This document shows, piece by piece, positions 1 through 5,668 of a DNA stretch of 5,708 bases (its first letter is position 1; each line of letters opens with the position of its first letter). The stretch spans positions 1-5,708 of the forward strand of contig CALVKC010000081.1 in assembly GCA_944332505.1 (NCBI GenBank). The letters are read 5' to 3'. Both the position numbers and the translations under genes were made by a program. The notes beneath the pieces were generated by a model, which ran no database searches, was not told where the DNA came from, and saw only the letters and a list, made by a program, of their open reading frames with translations. Origin of the DNA: an uncultured Bacilli bacterium (GTDB taxonomy: Bacteria > Bacillota_I > Bacilli_A > RF39 > UBA660).

Positions 1-780
1 AAATTTATTTATGAATATATTGATGATATATCTCCTGAACTTGCTGGAACAAAAGATATTCCTCAAAATATAATAGACAAATATAATTATGTTATGAATA
101 ATAAAAATACTTATGTAATTGTTACTGCTAGTGCTCTAGAAGAAGATGTAATTAAACATAGGGGTAAAACTAATTTAGCATCTTCTTCTAATGGAGTTGA
201 TTATGACTTTTTTAAACATTATGATAAAAATTATAAATATGAAAAAGATTTTCAAGAAATATTAAATATTAAGAAACCAATAATTATGTATTATGGTGCT
301 TTAGCAAAATGGTTTGATTATGAATTAATTAAAAAGTTAGCAAAAACTGATAAATATAGTATTGTTTTGTTTGGTATTAAATATGATGAAGCGTATGATC
401 AAAATATGAATAATGAAAAAAACATTTATTTTTTAGGTTCAAGAGATTATAAAGTTTTAAAAGAATATGCAAAACATGCTGATGTTTTGACTATACCTTT
501 TTTAATCAATAATATTACATTAGCAACAAGTCCTGTAAAAATATATGAATATATGGCTTTACATAAACCAATAGTTACCACTGATATGCCAGAATGTCGT
601 AAGTATAAAAGCGTATTGATAGGGAAAAATCATGATGAGTTTTTAAAACAAATAGAGAAGGCTTTAAAACTAAAAACTGATAAAAAATATATTGCTTTAT
701 TAGATAAAGAAGCTAAAGAAAATGATTGGGCAAGAAAGGCTAAAGATATAATTGATTTAATAAAAAAGGATGAAAAATAA
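1..780 (+). CDS. Glycosyltransferase, GT4-type (TuaH-like), 5'-truncated
   Basis: The reading frame is open from base 1 and the first in-frame ATG is only at 94, so the gene enters from outside the window; 259 C-terminal residues are present. The visible part looks like the second half of a GT-B fold glycosyltransferase that moves a sugar from a nucleotide donor onto a surface polysaccharide. Seen in the sequence: an SNGVDYDFF segment at the start of the donor-binding half, a YYGALAKWFDYEL segment from about residue 97, and a TLATSPVKIYEYMALHKPIV segment from about residue 173, whose Glu (about 183) sits where GT4 enzymes contact the nucleotide-sugar. These segments resemble teichuronic-acid type transferases such as TuaH. 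It lies 2 bases upstream of a TagA/WecG-family gene, so the two are probably co-transcribed in a wall-polymer or capsule cluster. Donor and acceptor cannot be told from sequence. The family call is secure, the TuaH likeness less so. Confidence 0.85.
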   Translation, partial: KFIYEYIDDISPELAGTKDIPQNIIDKYNYVMNNKNTYVIVTASALEEDVIKHRGKTNLASSSNGVDYDFFKHYDKNYKYEKDFQEILNIKKPIIMYYGALAKWFDYELIKKLAKTDKYSIVLFGIKYDEAYDQNMNNEKNIYFLGSRDYKVLKEYAKHADVLTIPFLINNITLATSPVKIYEYMALHKPIVTTDMPECRKYKSVLIGKNHDEFLKQIEKALKLKTDKKYIALLDKEAKENDWARKAKDIIDLIKKDEK

Positions 781-782
781 AT

Positions 783-1487
783 ATGCAAAAATACTTAAAA
801 AAAATATATAAGGATAGTAAAGATAAATATTTTAATGAGTTAGCAAAAGATTTAAATAGTAAAAAGAAGAGATTTATTATTACTGTTAATCCTGAAACTT
901 TAATGATTAGTGAAAATGATAATGAACTTAAAGCAATATTAGATAGCAATTTTAGTTATGTTGCTGATGGCATTGCTGTAGTTAAAGCTTGTAAAAAATT
1001 AAACTTAGATGTAAAAGAAAGAATTACAGGAATAGATATTGCAGAGTATTTATTAAATGTTGCTAATGAAAATAGCTATTCACTTTATTTATTTGGTGCA
1101 AAAGAAGAAGTAATTAACTTATTAGTTGATAAAATAAAAAATGAATATCAAAATATTAAAATACTTGGATATAGTAATGGATATGTAGATGACTATGATA
1201 AAGTAATGAAGAAAATAGTTAAATTAAATCCAGATATATGTATGGTTGCTTTAGGTATTCCTCTACAAGAAAAATTAATATATAAATATTTTAAAGAAGT
1301 AAAAAAAGGTATATATATTGGAGTAGGTGGATCTTTTGATGTACTTAGTGGAAGTAAAAAAAGAGCACCAAAAATATTTGTTAAATTAAATTTAGAATGG
1401 TTATATAGAATAGTTAAAGAACCAAAAAGAATTAAAAGATTTTGGAATAATAATATTAAATTTATGTTAAAGATAAAGAAAAAATAG
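783..1487 (+). CDS. WecG/TagA/CpsF-family glycosyltransferase (GT26)
   Basis: This 234-residue protein has the length and motifs of the WecG/TagA/CpsF family, which adds an N-acetylmannosamine-type sugar to a lipid-linked GlcNAc early in wall teichoic acid or surface-polysaccharide synthesis, at the inner face of the membrane. Visible motifs in order: ITVNPETL (33-40), ADGIAVV (61-67), GIDIAEYLL (83-91), LYLFGA (101-106), PDICMVALGIPLQEKL (150-165), GVGGSFDVLSG (180-190), and a basic, aromatic C-terminal tail from about 194. Thr34 and Asp62 are spaced exactly like the functional Thr37/Asp65 reported for Thermoanaerobacter italicus TagA. The tail corresponds to the appendage that in TagA helps the enzyme sit on the membrane and complete its active site. 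The ATG follows the upstream gene's stop by two bases, with AAGGA at 766-770. A strong terminator directly after the stop makes this the last gene of its operon. Whether the product is teichoic acid or capsule is undecided, so no symbol is given. Confidence 0.92.
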   Translation: MQKYLKKIYKDSKDKYFNELAKDLNSKKKRFIITVNPETLMISENDNELKAILDSNFSYVADGIAVVKACKKLNLDVKERITGIDIAEYLLNVANENSYSLYLFGAKEEVINLLVDKIKNEYQNIKILGYSNGYVDDYDKVMKKIVKLNPDICMVALGIPLQEKLIYKYFKEVKKGIYIGVGGSFDVLSGSKKRAPKIFVKLNLEWLYRIVKEPKRIKRFWNNNIKFMLKIKKK

Positions 1488-1530
1488 TCAATAAAATTAC
1501 GATTTTTTCGTAAATTTATTGATTTTTTTT
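1488..1530 (+). terminator. Rho-independent terminator closing the polysaccharide operon
   Basis: A 14-base left arm (1488-1501, TCAATAAAATTACG) pairs with the right arm at 1509-1522 (CGTAAATTTATTGA) with a single A/A mismatch. The loop is about 7 bases (1502-1508) and eight T follow at 1523-1530. It begins on the base after the TAG stop of the upstream gene. Confidence 0.88.
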
Positions 1531-1542
1531 GGTATATATTAT
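1530..1542 (+). promoter_or_regulatory. Possible extended -10 promoter for the decayed ATPase/RloB operon
   Basis: TGG followed by TATATA/TATATT (1530-1538), overlapping TATTAT (1537-1542), could be an extended -10 element directly behind the terminator. No convincing -35 hexamer is seen at 16-18 bases. In such AT-rich DNA this is weak evidence. The strong ribosome binding site GAGGGGA (1547-1553) that follows, 8 bases before ATG 1562, is clearer. Confidence 0.3.
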
Positions 1543-1561
1543 AAAAGAGGGGAAGATAATT

Positions 1562-1774
1562 ATGTTAGTTAATTTTGGAATTAAAAATTTTAAAACTTTT
1601 AAAGAAAAAACTATTCTTTCATTTGAAAAAGGTAAAAAAAGAGAACTAAATCATCATATTATACATACTAATAATTATGAGTTATTACCAATAAAGGTAA
1701 TATATGGTGGTAATGCTTGTGGTAAAAGTAATTTGTTGGAGGCATTGCATATGCAAAAAACTGTAGTTACATAT
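1562..1774 (+). pseudogene. N-terminal stub of an AAA/ABC-type ATPase (RloA-like), truncated
   Basis: Translation from ATG 1562, behind a good GAGGGGA ribosome binding site, gives the first ~70 residues of a P-loop ATPase of the AAA_15/AAA_21 (OLD/RloA-like) type. It starts MLVNFGIKNFKTFKEKTILSF, the usual first strands of this family, then VIYGGNACGKSNLLEAL with a complete Walker A (Gly49-Ser56). After about HMQKTVV the similarity to ATPases stops. The coiled-coil insert, signature motif, Walker B and the remaining several hundred residues expected in this family are absent. The frame runs straight into RloB-like sequence and meets TGA at 1790-1792. An upstream TTG at 1529 in the same frame lies in the terminator T-tract and is not a credible start. 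The stub cannot form a working ATPase; that it was once the partner of the following RloB gene is inferred from their order and the join. Confidence 0.75.
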
Positions 1775-2358
1775 CGAGGATGCGTGGAATGATTACAAGA
1801 AGTACTATATTTTAATCATCTTCAAAATTTAATTAATAATTGTGACAAGTTTAATAAACGAGTAAATTTTAATTTTAAAAATGCAAATGGTGGGTCAGCA
1901 TCAAAAATAGTTCATAAAGCAAAATTATACTCAAGTACTGATAATATGAAAATTGCAGTTTTTGACCATGATTTTAAAGAAGAGGATTTTATTAAAGCAA
2001 TATCTGATTGTGAAAAATATAAAATATTTCCGGCGTATTCTAATATTAGTTTTAATTTGTTTTTAATATTGCATAAAAAGAAGTATAATAAAAAAACTAC
2101 ACCAAATGATAATTATTTAAAAGATTTAAAAAATACTTATAAAATAGGTTCTAATGTAGATATAAAAAGTGAAGCTGGTTGTTTAAAAATAATAAATCAA
2201 TAACTTTAGAAAATGTTGAAACAGCTATTATAAATGCTAAAAAGATAAATAGAGATTCAAAACAGTATAATAAAAAAATAATTAATAATGTCTATGAACA
2301 ACCATATTTAAATATAAATAAATTTTTAGAATTAGTTTTTAAAGAGTTAAATGAATAA
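1775..2358 (+). pseudogene. RloB-like protein, decayed (nonsense codon plus frameshift)
   Basis: This is an almost full-length RloB-family frame (about 190 codons against roughly 200-220 usual) that is no longer translatable. Family features seen: LQEVLYFNHLQNLI just after the TGA, where RloB proteins have an EG..TE..YF motif; an FDHD acidic motif (Asp codons 1964 and 1970); AYSNISFNLFLILH (2033-2074), matching the family's AYSNPSFELWLLLHF; and a C-terminal segment with TLENVETAI and YLNINKFLELVF ending at TAA 2356-2358. Three lesions are visible. TGA 1790-1792 stands where a Gly (GGA) of the EG motif is expected. Asn replaces the conserved Glu of SFELW at 2054-2056. The frame shifts by one base between about 2173 and 2190, so the 2201-2203 stop is premature and the true C-terminus reads on in another frame. 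The start of the gene is lost in the join with the ATPase stub. RloB is linked to restriction and defence loci and carries a TOPRIM-like acidic motif; its function here is dead. Confidence 0.72.
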
Positions 2359-2367
2359 TTGTATATA

Positions 2368-2396
2368 TTGAAAAATATTAATGATTATTATATTAT
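2368..2396 (+). promoter_or_regulatory. SigA-type promoter of the toxin-antitoxin operon
   Basis: TTGAAA (2368-2373), a 17-base spacer and TATTAT (2391-2396) form a near-consensus housekeeping promoter. Transcription would start at about 2402-2404, directly at the ribosome binding site GGGGTGA (2403-2409), giving a leader of only about ten bases before ATG 2414. Promoter-like AT-rich matches are common here, but this one has the right spacing and place. Confidence 0.5.
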
Positions 2397-2403
2397 ATTA
2401 ATG
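2375..2403 (+). repeat. Direct repeat ATATTAATG flanking the -10 element (possible operator)
   Basis: ATATTAATG occurs at 2375-2383 and again at 2395-2403. Each copy contains the self-complementary ATTAAT, with starts 20 bp apart, about two helical turns. One copy lies in the spacer and the other overlaps the end of the -10 and the expected start site. That would suit autorepression, but the low complexity of the region makes chance a real alternative. Confidence 0.3.
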
Positions 2404-2413
2404 GGGTGATTTT

Positions 2414-2896
2414 ATGCTATCTGCTAAAGATGTTGCTAACTATTTTTTATCTAAAGATCCTGAACGAAAACTATTTAATAAAAACATAGTTGTTTATAAT
2501 GGCAGAAAATCTTATGAAGGTAATATAAGAATTAATAAGTATTTGTTTTTAACTCAAGTTCTTTATTTAGCAGTATATGATAAAAGATTATTCAAAGATG
2601 ATTTTAAAGCATATGAAAATGGACCAGTAATTGAAGATATATTAAAATCATATGGCCTTATATTAAATCAAAATAATGAAATAAAAATAAATGATTGTGA
2701 TAAACAATTTTTAGATAAAGTATATATGTCTTTAGAAAATGCTACATTTGAAGACCTTATTGAAATAACTCATGAAGATCCAACATGGCAACAATTAAGT
2801 AATAATACATATAATGCACCGATTATGAATATTGAAGATAACATTGATGAATACAAAAAAAGGTATAAGGGATTAATTGAAGCATTAAAATTATGA
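2414..2896 (+). CDS. panA: Panacea (DUF4065, SocA-like) antitoxin
   Basis: This 160-residue protein has the Panacea/DUF4065 hallmarks: DVANYFL at 6-12, a Lys-anchored INKYLFLTQVLYLAVY helix at 40-55, KAYENGPVI at 65-73, and a C-terminal LIEITHEDPTWQQL at 115-128 matching the family's 'LTH..DPW' element. Panacea proteins are the antitoxin half of PanAT systems: one antitoxin fold neutralises many unrelated toxins, normally by binding the toxin encoded next door. Residues 21-38 form a short insertion before the first core helix. The ATG has an excellent GGGGTGA site four bases upstream and its own promoter. Its TGA stop overlaps the ATG of the next gene (ATGA), the translational coupling expected of a toxin-antitoxin pair. 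No DNA-binding helix-turn-helix is recognised, so any autoregulation is a guess. The family call is firm; activity as an antitoxin is inferred from family and context. Confidence 0.82.
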   Translation: MLSAKDVANYFLSKDPERKLFNKNIVVYNGRKSYEGNIRINKYLFLTQVLYLAVYDKRLFKDDFKAYENGPVIEDILKSYGLILNQNNEIKINDCDKQFLDKVYMSLENATFEDLIEITHEDPTWQQLSNNTYNAPIMNIEDNIDEYKKRYKGLIEALKL

Positions 2897-3315
2897 ATGA
2901 TTTAAAAGTGGGGCAAGTATTGTGGTTGAAAGTAAGATATCAAATAGATCAAGTTGCTAATATTATTCACCCTATGTTAATTGCTGATATAAAAGATTCT
3001 TATATAGAAATAATAGCAATAGATAAAACTGCTGGGAAATTACATAATTTATATCATAAATATAATTATTATATTAATTCAGAAAATCCTAAAGAAACAG
3101 TAATTTTTGAAGATAGTTATGCTCAACTAAATACTAAATTAACAATAGAAAATTTTGCAATGTTATCAAATTTTAGAAAAACAGAAAATACATTATCATC
3201 TCAAAAACTTAATGATTTATTAAAAGAATATAATGATTATCAAAATAATAATATAATTAATGAAGAACGAATAGTTTATATGACTAAAGAAGAAATATTA
3301 GAGTTAAATAGCTAG
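2893..3315 (+). CDS. Probable partner toxin, possibly MazF/PemK-like
   Basis: This 140-residue protein is not clearly assigned to a family. Its start overlaps the Panacea gene's stop by 4 bases and it has no strong ribosome binding site, so it is probably translated by coupling. Gene order, size and overlap make it the candidate PanT toxin. The N-terminal half reads like the SH3-like barrel of MazF/PemK endoribonucleases: VGQVLWLKV (6-14) resembles the family's first strand, and HPMLIADI followed by IEIIAIDKT resembles 'RPALVI' plus the next strand. Residues after the middle, FEDSYAQLNTKLTIENF, resemble the 'SY..LDQ.RTID' segment. Against this, the family's conserved Arg before Pro is His here and a Ser/Thr catalytic residue cannot be picked. 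A charged tail (about 105-140) extends beyond a minimal MazF. If the call is right it would cleave mRNA when freed. Alternatives are another PanT class or a non-toxin partner. Confidence 0.5.
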   Translation: MNDLKVGQVLWLKVRYQIDQVANIIHPMLIADIKDSYIEIIAIDKTAGKLHNLYHKYNYYINSENPKETVIFEDSYAQLNTKLTIENFAMLSNFRKTENTLSSQKLNDLLKEYNDYQNNNIINEERIVYMTKEEILELNS

Positions 3316-3332
3316 TGAATCTAGCTTTTTTT
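3310..3332 (+). terminator. Short Rho-independent terminator of the toxin-antitoxin operon
   Basis: AGCTAG (3310-3315) and CTAGCT (3321-3326) form a 6-bp stem with a TGAAT loop, followed by a run of T to 3332. The TAG stop codon of the toxin gene lies inside the left arm. Confidence 0.75.
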
Positions 3333-3350
3333 AGTATTTATAAAAATTAC

Positions 3351-3379
3351 TTGATTATTTTATAAATTAATTTTATAAT
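3351..3379 (+). promoter_or_regulatory. SigA-type promoter of rny
   Basis: TTGATT (3351-3356), a 17-base spacer and a perfect TATAAT (3374-3379) lie 68 bases before the rny start. The leader of about 60 bases is AT-rich with no recognised structure and ends in GAGG (3437-3440), 7 bases before the ATG. Confidence 0.65.
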
Positions 3380-3447
3380 TGAATTATAGATATAAATAAA
3401 TTTAACAATTAAATTATATATATTCTATAGAAAGTTGAGGATTTAAA

Positions 3448-5001
3448 ATGGATAATGTTTTAATTGCCATTTTAACTCTTGTTGTTGGAATTTTGCTTGG
3501 TGGTGTAATAGTATGGATAATTTTTACTGTGAAAGCATCACGAGCAGTTAAGAAAGCTAATAAATTTATTGAAGATGCTAAATTAGAAGCAGAAAAAAGC
3601 AAAAGAGATGCTTTATCTGAATTAAAGCAAGAATCTTTTCGTTTGAAACAAGAAACAGAAGCGGAAATAAAGGCTAAAAAGGCAGAAATTTTACAAAGTG
3701 AAGATAGATTATTAACTAGAGAAAATAATTTAGATAAAAGAGAAGAAATGCTTCAAAATAGGGATAATCTATTGCAAGATAAAGAAAATGATTTATTAGC
3801 AAAACAAAAAAATTTACAAGAAAAAGAGGATAAAATGGATATGCTACTTAAAGAAGAAGTAGCAAAACTAGAAAATATTGCTAAATATAGCAAAGAAAAA
3901 GCCAAAGCAGCAATAATGGAAAGAGTAGAACAAGATATGGAATTAGAAATTACTAATTACATTAAAGATGCTGAGGCAAAAGCAAAATTGGAAGCTCATG
4001 AAATAGCTAAACAATTAATTGTAAATAGTATGGAAAGGTATTCTGATGATGTAGTTGGATTACAAACAGTAAGTACTATTAGTTTACCTAATGATGATAT
4101 GAAAGGAAGACTTATTGGTAGAGAAGGAAGAAATATTAGAACTATTGAATCAGTTACAGGAGTTGATTTGATAATTGATGATACACCTGAAGCTATAGTT
4201 ATTTCTTCATTTGATCCATTAAGAAGAGAAATTGCTAAAATTACAATAGAATCATTAATTAAAGATGGTAGAATTCATCCTGGTAGAATTGAAGAAATTT
4301 ATGATAAAACAGTAAATGATGTAAATGCTAAGATTACGCAAATTGGTAATCAAACAATTAATGATTTAGGGATAGTTAAAATGGATCCAGAATTAGTTAC
4401 TTTAATTGGAAAGTTAAATTTTAGAACTAGTTATGGTCAAAATGCTTTAAAACATTCAATTGAAGTTGCTAACTTAGCAGGATTAATGGCTGCAGAACTT
4501 GGAGAAAATGTAACTCTTGCTAAAAGAGCAGGCTTACTTCATGATGTTGGTAAAGCAATAGATTATGAAGTTGAAGGAAGTCATGTTGATATAGGGTTAG
4601 AATTTGCTAAGAAACATCATGAACCAGAAGTAGTACTTGATGCTATTGCATCCCATCATGGTGATACTGAGGCAAAAACAACAATTGCAGTTTTAGTAGC
4701 AGTTGCTGATACTTTATCAGCAGCAAGACCTGGTGCAAGAAATGATACTTTAGAAAATTATATTAAAAGATTAGAACAACTTGAAGAAATTGGTAATTCT
4801 TATGATGGTGTTGAAAAAACATTTGCTATGCAAGCAGGTAGAGAACTTAGAGTTATTGTTAAACCACAAGAAATTGATGATGCTAAATCTTATAAACTTG
4901 CTCGAGATTTAAAAGAACAAATAGAAAAAGAAATGCAATATCCTGGAACTATTAAAATTACCGTTATTAGAGAAACAAGAGTTCAAGAAGAAGCAAAGTA
5001 G
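3448..5001 (+). CDS. rny: Ribonuclease Y
   Basis: RNase Y is the membrane-anchored endoribonuclease that starts mRNA decay and processes several operon transcripts in low-GC Gram-positives. All parts of the family are present in 517 residues (520 in Bacillus subtilis): one N-terminal transmembrane helix (about 5-28); a long Lys/Glu/Gln-rich coiled coil (about 30-200) that drives dimerisation; a KH RNA-binding domain with the GREG loop at 224-227 within GRLIGREGRNIRTIE; and an HD domain with His336 (ALKHSIEVA), His365-Asp366 (GLLHDVGKAID) and a later ASHHGD motif. The His-Asp pair corresponds to B. subtilis His368/Asp369, needed for activity. The ATG has GAGG seven bases upstream and is followed at once by the anchor helix, fixing the start. 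It appears monocistronic, with its own promoter and terminator. Nothing looks damaged. Confidence 0.97.
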   Translation: MDNVLIAILTLVVGILLGGVIVWIIFTVKASRAVKKANKFIEDAKLEAEKSKRDALSELKQESFRLKQETEAEIKAKKAEILQSEDRLLTRENNLDKREEMLQNRDNLLQDKENDLLAKQKNLQEKEDKMDMLLKEEVAKLENIAKYSKEKAKAAIMERVEQDMELEITNYIKDAEAKAKLEAHEIAKQLIVNSMERYSDDVVGLQTVSTISLPNDDMKGRLIGREGRNIRTIESVTGVDLIIDDTPEAIVISSFDPLRREIAKITIESLIKDGRIHPGRIEEIYDKTVNDVNAKITQIGNQTINDLGIVKMDPELVTLIGKLNFRTSYGQNALKHSIEVANLAGLMAAELGENVTLAKRAGLLHDVGKAIDYEVEGSHVDIGLEFAKKHHEPEVVLDAIASHHGDTEAKTTIAVLVAVADTLSAARPGARNDTLENYIKRLEQLEEIGNSYDGVEKTFAMQAGRELRVIVKPQEIDDAKSYKLARDLKEQIEKEMQYPGTIKITVIRETRVQEEAK

Positions 5002-5021
5002 ACAATAAGTCTACTTTTTTT
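4995..5021 (+). terminator. Rho-independent terminator of rny
   Basis: AAAGTAGAC (4995-5003) pairs with GTCTACTTT (5009-5017) around an AATAA loop. The T-run 5015-5021 provides the poly-U end. The stop codon TAG is inside the left arm. Confidence 0.85.
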
Positions 5022-5049
5022 AAAAATAAAAACCTCTAAAAGAGGCTTT
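5022..5049 (-). terminator. Rho-independent terminator of the spore coat gene
   Basis: Read on the minus strand, CCTCT (5045-5041 side in complement) and AGAGG (5037-5033 side) form a GC-containing stem with a TTT loop, extended by A-T pairs, followed by TTTTTATTTTT (complement of 5032-5022). It begins three bases after the coat gene's stop and abuts the rny terminator, so the two convergent genes each have their own. Confidence 0.78.
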
Positions 5050-5051
5050 AT

Positions 5052-5498
5052 TTAACAAACACAATCTACAAATGTATCAGATAGACATCTTATACTGCAT
5101 AAACAACTACAATCCATTGTGAAGAAAACATTAGTAGCAACATATGGATAAAGACTAGTTGAATCGCTATTTGGTGCTAATACTCTAAATGTACAGCAAT
5201 TTCCTTCAACTTTTTCAACTCTAAATACATTTGAACAAGTTGAACTTGTTACGTCTCCTTGACAACTTGTTGTAGCATCTTTAGTTATTGGCATACTCCA
5301 AGGTACTCCATTTCCACAACAAGTATAAAGCATTACAGGTCTAGTATTACATACTATACAATTAGTTCCTCCACCAAGCACTGGTCTATCACAAGTTTGT
5401 AAACAGTTGTCTGGACATGCATTTTCTTGTAGTACTAATATAACGCAAAGTATTTCATTAATGCAATTTCCATTGCTGTTTGAATTTTGATTATTCAT
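5052..5498 (-). CDS. CotY/CotZ-family spore coat protein
   Basis: This 148-residue protein contains 19 cysteines (about 13%) and resembles the CotY/CotZ family, which forms disulfide-linked layers in the outer coat/crust of the spore. Matching parts: an N-terminal Cys-x-helix block CINEILCVILVLQENAC (12-28); NTRPVMLYT (51-59), like the family's 'NT.PF.LYT'; VFRVEKVEGNCCTFRVL (91-107), like 'FFRVE.I.GCCATLRLL'; and FFTMDCSCLCSIRCL (125-139), like 'TVDLSCFCGIQCL'. The first ten residues are an Asn/Ser-rich, probably disordered stretch. No signal peptide is present, as expected for a protein made in the mother cell. The ATG has an AAAGGGTGA ribosome binding site (complement of 5505-5513) and a SigK-like promoter upstream. 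It stands alone, convergent with rny. CotY and CotZ cannot be separated by eye, so no symbol is given. Confidence 0.85.
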   Translation of the reverse strand: MNNQNSNSNGNCINEILCVILVLQENACPDNCLQTCDRPVLGGGTNCIVCNTRPVMLYTCCGNGVPWSMPITKDATTSCQGDVTSSTCSNVFRVEKVEGNCCTFRVLAPNSDSTSLYPYVATNVFFTMDCSCLCSIRCLSDTFVDCVC

Positions 5499-5529
5499 AA
5501 ACTTTCACCCTTTCATGTACTTTCATTAA

Positions 5530-5556
5530 TAATTTATGAATAATATAAAAATAAGT
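5530..5556 (-). promoter_or_regulatory. SigK-like sporulation promoter of the coat gene
   Basis: On the minus strand, AC (complement of 5556-5555), exactly 16 bases, then CATAAATTA (complement of 5538-5530) fits the SigK consensus AC-N16/17-CATANNNTA in every fixed position. The predicted start lies just upstream of the AAAGGGTGA site. SigK is the late mother-cell factor that drives coat genes in Bacillus. SigE (CATACANT -10) fits less well. Confidence 0.6.
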
Positions 5557-5635
5557 GTATACTAAAATAATTATTATTTGTTATTAAAATTTAGTTTTAA
5601 ATATTTTGATTTGTCTTTTTAAATATAATGATATT

Positions 5636-5644
5636 TGGTATAAT
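5636..5644 (+). promoter_or_regulatory. Extended -10 promoter for the downstream helicase gene
   Basis: TGG directly before a perfect TATAAT (5639-5644) makes an extended -10 element 24 bases before ATG 5669. No good -35 is seen at 17 bases. A second TATAAT lies at 5624-5629 and could serve instead. The divergent spacer 5499-5668 holds this and the coat gene promoter. Confidence 0.45.
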
Positions 5645-5668
5645 TAATATATAAGTAGTGGAGGCAAT

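Noticed and set aside
740..949. Minus-strand open frame of 69 codons
   Set aside because: It lies opposite the well-supported glycosyltransferase genes, has a low-complexity hydrophobic translation and no recognisable domain.
1529..1561. Upstream TTG start at 1529 for the ATPase stub
   Set aside because: It lies in the terminator T-tract and has no ribosome binding site. ATG 1562 has GAGGGGA at the right distance and begins with the family's usual N-terminus.
1790..1792. TGA read as tryptophan (Mycoplasma/Spiroplasma code) keeping the ATPase-RloB frame open
   Set aside because: All eight tryptophans in the intact genes of the window use TGG, whereas an AT-rich code-4 genome would mostly use TGA. 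TGA also ends the Panacea gene. The family alignment calls for Gly, not Trp, and a frameshift follows anyway.
1946..2203. Independent small gene starting at ATG 1946
   Set aside because: The frame is open well upstream of this ATG and codes for RloB sequence on both sides of it. It is the middle of the pseudogene, and the stop at 2203 is caused by the frameshift.
3333..3447. Riboswitch or structured leader before rny
   Set aside because: Only AT-rich sequence with a plain SigA promoter is seen; no conserved aptamer-like elements or GC-containing stems.
3414..3602. Minus-strand open frame of 62 codons opposite the rny start
   Set aside because: It overlaps the rny leader and the membrane-anchor codons, has no ribosome binding site and no similarity; it is a shadow of rny.
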